From the NCBI GenBank assembly GCA_009733775.1, contig WOGZ01000132.1:22436-86435 (forward strand): a stretch of 64,000 nucleotides of DNA, read 5' to 3'. Both the position numbers and the translations under genes were made by a program. The DNA comes from Alectoria sarmentosa (taxonomy: Eukaryota > Ascomycota > Lecanoromycetes > Lecanorales > Parmeliaceae). Each line of letters starts with the position of its first letter. The first letter of the stretch is position 1. Of the stretch, positions 57,030 to 64,000 are shown one piece after another. The notes under the pieces were generated by a model, which did not search any database, was not told the DNA's origin, and was given only the letters and a program-made list of their open reading frames with translations.

Positions 57030-60000
57030 TCCTAAATCAATATATATAAATTTATAATTTTTTATCTGATGTTGCTTTGTGAATTGCTTTGTTTAATCTT
57101 ATTTCGTGAATTTCATTATCTGATTTCAATCTTTTTTTGACGATTTAAGATTTAAATTAATTTTTTATGATTATTTGCGATAAAGATTGTAATTAATTAT
57201 ATTTATTTTCTATTAAAAAAGTTTTATCGAAGCGCTTTAAGTTTAGCGCAGAAAAAACATTTTTCAGAATATTAATAATTTAAACTTAATTAATAATTTC
57301 AATTTCAATTTTTATTAAATATAAAACGATTCGTTATATTAAAAATTTAATAAAAATATTTATGAAAATAATAATAATAATACGCGATATATCGTAAATA
57401 TATTATAACGCTTAAAAATAATAATAAAGTTTCGATAAAAATAACGATAACGATAATAATAAAAATAATATCAATTATATAAAATAACTTTTTTTTAAAA
57501 TAATATTATTAAAATATTATAATAAAAAAAATCGTATTTTCGAATATAATATAATAAAAAATTTAAAAAATTTAATTCGATTTAAAAATATTAAAATATT
57601 AAAAAATGTATAAAAAGATTTATAATATTAAAATATTAATATATAAAAATTAATATAACGCGAATAATTTTAATAATGAAAAACTAAAAATGTTAAAGCG
57701 ATAAAGTAATTATAAATATATTTATATAAATTAAAATTGTTATAATAATAAAAAAAATAGAAAAAAAATAAAATAAAAAAAAATTAAAAAATTCGAGAAT
57801 TTATAAAAGATTATTTGAATAATTTTAATAATATCGATATTTATTTAAAATATAATTTTCGTATTTATAAATATTTTATTTATAAAATAAAAAGAATTAT
57901 TTAAATATTAATATTAATATAAAATAATAAATAATCGAAAATATAATAAAAATATTAAATGTTTAAATTACATTAAAGAAAATATAACGAAGATAATTAA
58001 TGTTAAAAAAAATCGAATATTAATAATAACATTTTTTAAAATTTCGAAGATAATTTCGATAATTATAATTATTTAATTAAATTTAAAGTTATAAAATATA
58101 ATGAAAAAAAAGTAATAAAAAATATAATTAAATATTAAAAATGAAAAAATTAAAATTTTAAATTTAATGCGATATAGATTTTTAAAATAATTATTTATAT
58201 TTACAATTCGAAAAATTAATTCGTTAAATTAAAATTATAAATATTACTTTACGCGCTTAAAGTAACTTTAAATTATATTTACAACTTTTTATTTTCGAGT
58301 TTTATATTATATTAATCTTTTTATATTATCGTTTTTATATTTTATTTTAAATATAATTTATCAACACTTAATTTAAATTTTAATATAACGTATTTTAATT
58401 AAATATAACATATTTAATAATATTTAAATAAAATAATTATTTATTATTAATAATATTAATATTAAATATATTTTAAATGACTTTTTTTAAAATTGAAAAT
58501 TATTATTTATTATTAATAATAATATAAGTAAAACAATTTTAATAAATAATAATAATAAATTATAAATATTTTAAATTTAATTTATTAAATACGTTTTCAT
58601 TTTTAAAATTTAAAATTTATAATTTAAATTTAAATTTTTCTTATTTATTTTTATTATATTAAAGTTATATATTTTCGAAATAAACTTTATCGTTATAATT
58701 TATTATTTTAAAGTCGCTTTTTTTATAATACGTTAAAATTAAATAATATATATACGCGAACGTCGTTTTATTAATTTAAATAATGCTTTCGCGCAAAAAA
58801 TTAAGTCTTTATTTACGTTAAAAAATAAGATTTTATTAATATTATTAAAAACGTTTTAGTATATTACAATTTGAAATTAATTTTAATATAATTTAATAGT
58901 TAAAAATATCGAAAAGTTCGTTTATTTAAATTAAACTTTTTAATAATAATATAAATTAATTTCGAGATATTAAATAAGATTTTATAAAATATTTAATTTT
59001 CGCATTTTTGATTACTCGTGAATTAAGTTGTGCAAAAAATGTTTAATAATGAAAATTAATAATAATAATAACGTTTTATACGTTTTCTCTTTATAAATAA
59101 ATTTATATATAATTAAAAACTCTTAATAAATTTATTAATTTATTAAAATATATAACGTCGCGAGCGATTAAATTATGATCTTTTTTTTGATTTTTGATTT
59201 TATCGAAAATAAGATATTAATGAAATTAATTTAAGCTTTATCGAATATATTACTCTTTTATTAATTTATTATATATTAATTAATCGCTTTTTATATACTT
59301 AATAATTTGCGTATAATTAATAATAATTATAATAAAGAAAAAACGCGCAATAAGAAAATAAAATATATTTTATTAATTATATTCGTTATTAAATAAAATT
59401 GTATAATAATAACAAGCTTTTTATAAATCGAAGTTTTATAAAAACTCTTTTTTGAAATTATTGAATTTTCGAAGAATTCGCGATAATGTTTTTCAAGTTT
59501 TTTATTATAAAATTATTTATTTCAATTTTTTAATTTTTTTTAATCTCTTTATTTTGAAAATTTATTTTTAAATATTTAATTCGATATTTCGTTATTAATA
59601 ATGAAATAATTACGATTTTAAGCTTTTTAAAGCATTTTTCGAATATATTATTAATCGTTTTTATAAAACTTAATTTTCGCGCTTTTACGTCGCTACGAAT
59701 TTGAATTTTCATTTTTTAATTATTATTTTTAATTTTCGCTATATGTTTATAATTTAAATTTCATTTATTTCTTATTTCATTTACTCGTAAATATTAAAAA
59801 AGAAAATTCGATAAATTATATATTTTAATTCAAATAAAATAATTAACGAGCGATTGAATTATTACGAAAATTCGATTCGACGAAATATAAAAATTAATAA
59901 AATTAATAAAATATATTCGAATTTTATTATAATTCTTTTGCATTTTAAATTATCGATTTTTATATTCGTTAAAGTAAATACGTTTATTTTATTAATTAAT

Positions 60001-63000
60001 AATATAATTTATTAAAATCGATATAAATACATTTCGTGCGTTGAATTGATTTTTTAAATTCTTTTATATTAAATTACTAACGCGTTTAAAACGTTTATCG
60101 ACGTTAAATCAACTAAGATATTTTATATAAACATTTTAAAGAATTTGAAATTCGAATATCGTTTATTAAAATTTATTATAATTTAATCGATTTTATAATA
60201 ATCGATTTATAAATAATAAATTCATTTTTAATAACTTAATTTAAATAAATATAAGTTTTCAATTTTTATAATTTCATCGACTTATGATCTTTTTATAAAA
60301 TGATTAATTTTTAATTTAAAGTAAATACGTATACGAAGAGATTAAGATAATTTTTTTTTAACATTTTCAAATTTCATCGTTTTTATATATTATTAATTTT
60401 TGTTTATACTTTTTTTATAAATAAATTCTTTTTTATTTATTTATAATTATGTAAATATAAATTAATTTTGTTTTTAAAGTTTTTATTTCATTAAATTTAA
60501 TTTATTTAATTTATTTCGTATTTTAATTTTTATATAATTATAGAAAATATTAACATTATAATTAAATTCGATTTTAACTTTATTACTTAAACGTTTAATT
60601 TTTCAATTTAAATATATAAATGTTATAACGAATTCGTTAAGCGTATAACATTAATATAAAAATTGTTTATAACAAAGACGAGTAAATAATTAGTAGCTTA
60701 TTTTAATTTTAATAAAATAACGCGACATTTTTTTCTCTCACGATGCGCGATATATAAATAAATTTCGAAAAAGATTATTTTAAACGCGATAAATATTTAA
60801 AATTTAATTTATATTAATAAGAGATTTAGTTTATATTTTAATAAATATAGCTTTTATCTTTTTGAACTTTTTATCGTTTTTTAAAATTTAATTATTATAA
60901 TTTTCTTTCACGTATTAATATATTCAAAACGTAAGATATTTTTAAAAAAGATTATTTTAAACGCGATAAGTGTTTAAAATTTAATTTATGTTAATAAAAG
61001 ATTTAATTTATATTTTAATAAATATAATTTTTATCTTTTCGAATTTTTATCGTTTTTTAAAATTTCGTTATCACGATTTTTTCTCGCGTATTAATATATT
61101 TAAAATATAATATTAAAATAAAAATACGCGAAAATCGAATGTTTATTTTCTTTTTTTATTATTATATTATGTAAATCGATTTTAACGAAATAAATAATTC
61201 GCGTTTAAAAAGTTTCAACATTATCGCGAAATTATTTATATCGAAAATTGTTTACGAAATATTTAAATTTAAAATAATAATAAATATAAATTAATTACGT
61301 TTATTAATAAATAAAAACTAATTATTATTTTCAAATTTTAAAAGTTTTGATTTTCAACTTAAGTTACTCGACTTTTAAATTATTTATTATTTAATTTTTT
61401 TTAAAGTTATTATATTTTAATTCGACGTTCGAATTTATTTATTTTATTTTGTTTTTTTTTCATTAAATTTCGAACGCGTAAATAAACTTTTCTTTTTTTC
61501 TTTTTTATTCGAAATCGTAATATAATTTTTTTTAACATCTTTTTTTGAATTTATTTTGATATAAAAACGAAATTGAATAAATTAAATAACGTCGTAAAAG
61601 ACTTCTTTTTTTCGTCTTTTTCATTAATTAATTAATTTTTTTTTGATAACGAAAAGTAGTTTTTTTTATAAAATTAATTAATATTCGATAAAATCGTGAA
61701 AAATAAAATAAACGTTTATTATTTATAACGATTTTTTCAATTTTTTTTAATATTTATAATAACGATTATTTTTGCGACTTACTTTTTATCGAATTTGCGT
61801 TTTAAATTTGATTTTTTTAATTAATTTATATCGTCTTTTTTAATTTATTTTCTTTTTAATATTTTATTAATATATTAAATAATGTTATAATAAATTAATT
61901 TAATAACGATATATATTTTTAATAAAAGCTTTAAATAATATTAAATTGAACGTAAATAATAAGAAAATTTAAATCGAAATAATAAATAAAAATGTTTAGT
62001 ATATTAAATCTTTTAAGATAATAACATAAAATTAATTTATATTTTAATTGTTAACATTTAATTATTATATTAATATAAATAAAAAAATAAAATAAGGCTG
62101 AGCTAAAATACTTTAAATTTATATATGCAATTAATTATAAAATTTATCTGATTTCGTCTTTTAAAATAGCGTTAAAATAGCGTTTTTAGGTCTTTCGAGC
62201 GTCTTTATCAAAGTTTATATATAAAAATCTTACATCTTTTGCCTCCTACCCTCTTAAAGACATAATTTTTTCATAATTTCGTACATTGTAAAACTCGGTT
62301 TGCGCTTTTCAACGACGTAAAAATATCGATTTTTAATTCAATATTTATAAAGTAAATAAATGTTTAAATAATCAATTTTAAAGTTTTATAAAATTTATTC
62401 GAAATCGATTAATCTTTTTTTCACTTTATTTATTAATTTATTAAATGCGAAATCACGCGTAATATTTTTATTAATTAATTAATCGTTTAATTAATTATAA
62501 ATGTAAATATATTTATTATTAATACGTTTCGTTTTTATGTTATAAAGAATTTTAAATATTATAATCGTTTTTTTAGCACTTTCTTAAAGTACGTATTAAT
62601 GCGTATAAACGTCGCTCTTTAAACGAGTTTTTCTTCGTCGACAATCGAGGTAAAATATTCATTATCATCAAAAAATCAATTATTAATATTTTAAAGAAAT
62701 GTGAAAGACTTATTAAAAGAGTTAAAATAGATTTTTTTTCTTTACAGTCGTTCTTTTTTTAAATTAATCGATTTTCGTTTTTTTAAAACGTGTTTTTTTT
62801 TTCTATTTCGTTCTTTATCTTCTTTTTCGTTTAATTACGCATATTTTACACTTTTAAATAATCGAAAAATGTTTCAATCGATATAAAACATTTTTTATTA
62901 TGAGATTTATTAATAAATTTTCTTAATATCGATTTCTTTAACAATTCGTCTTTTAATTCTTTTTTGAAAGCTATTTAATTTATTTAATATTACTTAATTT

Positions 63001-64000
63001 TCAACAATATTGATAAATTATATTACGCGTTATTTATATATTATAAAGTCTTTGCGATATAATCTCGATTTTATAAATTAAATTTGCGATCGATATAATA
63101 TAACGTCGTTTATAAATAAAATATTTAAATAATATTATAATAACGATAAAATTAAAATTATTATATTTAAAATAAACGTTTTATAAAATAAGAATGAAAA
63201 TAATAATTAAAATAAAAATGAAAAGTATCAAAAAAGCGTTAAAACGAGTGTAAATTATTTTATCAATTTTAACGAACGTGATATTAACAATATATTACGC
63301 TCTTTAAAGTTTAATATTATAATTTTAATTGATAAATGTAATAAATATCGCGTTTATAACATTTAATATAATAACGTTATTTCGATGATTTTATAATAAA
63401 TTGTTATTAATTATTTGATAATTTCATTCACGTATAAAATGTAAAACGCGATTATTATTTATATGTTTATTTTAACGCCTTTAAAAAGCGAAAAATCGAT
63501 TTTTAAATAAATTCATATTATGAATAACATTTAAAAATAATTTATAACACGATATAATTTTCTCTCGATCGCGTTTCTTATGTTAATATTATTAAATATA
63601 ATTATTATAATAATATCAAATAACGATTTTATTAAAAAATGATTTTTTTTTAAAAATATTAATTTTTACATTATTGCTCTTAAAACGATGTTTAAAAAAT
63701 TAAAAATCGATTTAATTATATAAGATTATAAGTTATTGTATAAAAACTCGCAATATCATAATTCACGTATTTATAATCGTTTTATTTCAAATGAAATCGC
63801 TATTGCTTAAAAGAGCGATATAAATAATTTATTAAATATATTTAAAACGAGAAACGTTTTAATTAAGATTTTAAAATGGCGATAAATATAATATTTTATA
63901 TTAATATTTCGTTTATATATCATTGCGTTATTTTCTAATTTTTTTATTTAACGAATAATTATAATATAATAATATATTTATTATAAATATTTTATTTGAT
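57030..64000. mobile_element. Extremely AT-rich, RIP-saturated repeat block (element type unreadable)
   Basis: Nearly 7 kb of A/T homopolymer-like sequence in which most remaining G and C sit in CpG. In sampled lines (e.g. 59641-59700) CpG outnumbers CpA plus TpG. No frame longer than about 60 codons exists, and no protein motif, LTR pair or TIR can be read. This is what exhaustive RIP of CpA sites in old transposons leaves. The block runs off the window, so a subtelomeric or centromeric setting is possible but not shown. Confidence 0.75.
60768..61121 (+). repeat. Tandem duplication, 177-bp period, two copies
   Basis: Both units contain AAAAGATTATTTTAAACGCG, then AAAATTTAATTTAT and TATTTTAATAAATATA in the same order. 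A partial third start of the unit (TTTTTTCTCGCGTATTAATATAT) follows near 61080. Differences are mostly transitions. Confidence 0.8.

Noticed and set aside
36480..64000. CRISPR array, rRNA operon or prophage in the AT-rich blocks
   Set aside because: The organism is a fungus, there are no regular direct repeats with unique spacers, and no rRNA-like conserved stretch is visible.

Overview
The window is nuclear DNA of a filamentous ascomycete (Pezizomycotina; a dothideomycete fits but is not proven). The genes carry short introns of 44-124 nt (one of 302 nt) with GT..AG borders and CTRAC-like branch points. Orthologues of Pxl1, Bzz1, Dbp5, Ino1 and Rpl5 are present. Ordinary gene-dense DNA is interrupted by two sharply bounded, extremely AT-rich blocks with the signature of repeat-induced point mutation (RIP).

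Layout. 1-22 kb is housekeeping sequence: the 3' part of an amino-acid permease, ribosomal protein uL18 (rpl5), a large RNI/LRR protein of the Mhp1 type, a two-LIM paxillin-like protein (pxl1), an RPA1/MEIOB-like OB-fold protein, inositol-3-phosphate synthase (ino1), a conserved hypothetical protein and an F-box-like protein. 22.8-33 kb is an accessory stretch. It holds a dispersed tandem array of paralogues with a short extracellular Cys/Trp motif, one transmembrane helix and a low-complexity basic/acidic tail. Two copies with the motif look intact (25.8 and 29.9 kb), two are broken (22.9 and 27.7 kb), and a fifth gene (31.9 kb) shares only the architecture. A lineage-specific hypothetical gene follows at 33.9-35.9 kb.

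36.6-44.3 kb is a nested mobile element. A TIR DNA transposon (121-bp terminal inverted repeats, each with three GTATACCC iterons) was invaded by a 4,997-bp LTR retrotransposon (two 181-bp LTRs, 5-bp TSD TTATA). Both are destroyed by C-to-T/G-to-A mutation. 45.8-56.3 kb is gene-dense again: bzz1 (F-BAR/C1/SH3/SH3), dbp5 (mRNA-export DEAD-box helicase), free-methionine-R-sulfoxide reductase with a 5-nt microexon, an AKR7-type aldo-keto reductase and a BTB-like protein. From about 57.03 kb to the end lies a second, even more AT-rich RIP block with no readable gene.

No operons are expected or seen. bzz1/dbp5, the fRMsr gene/AKR and ino1/the 19.7-kb gene are divergent pairs that share an intergenic promoter region. 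All exon structures were assembled by eye from splice signals, reading frame and remembered family conservation; no database search was run.
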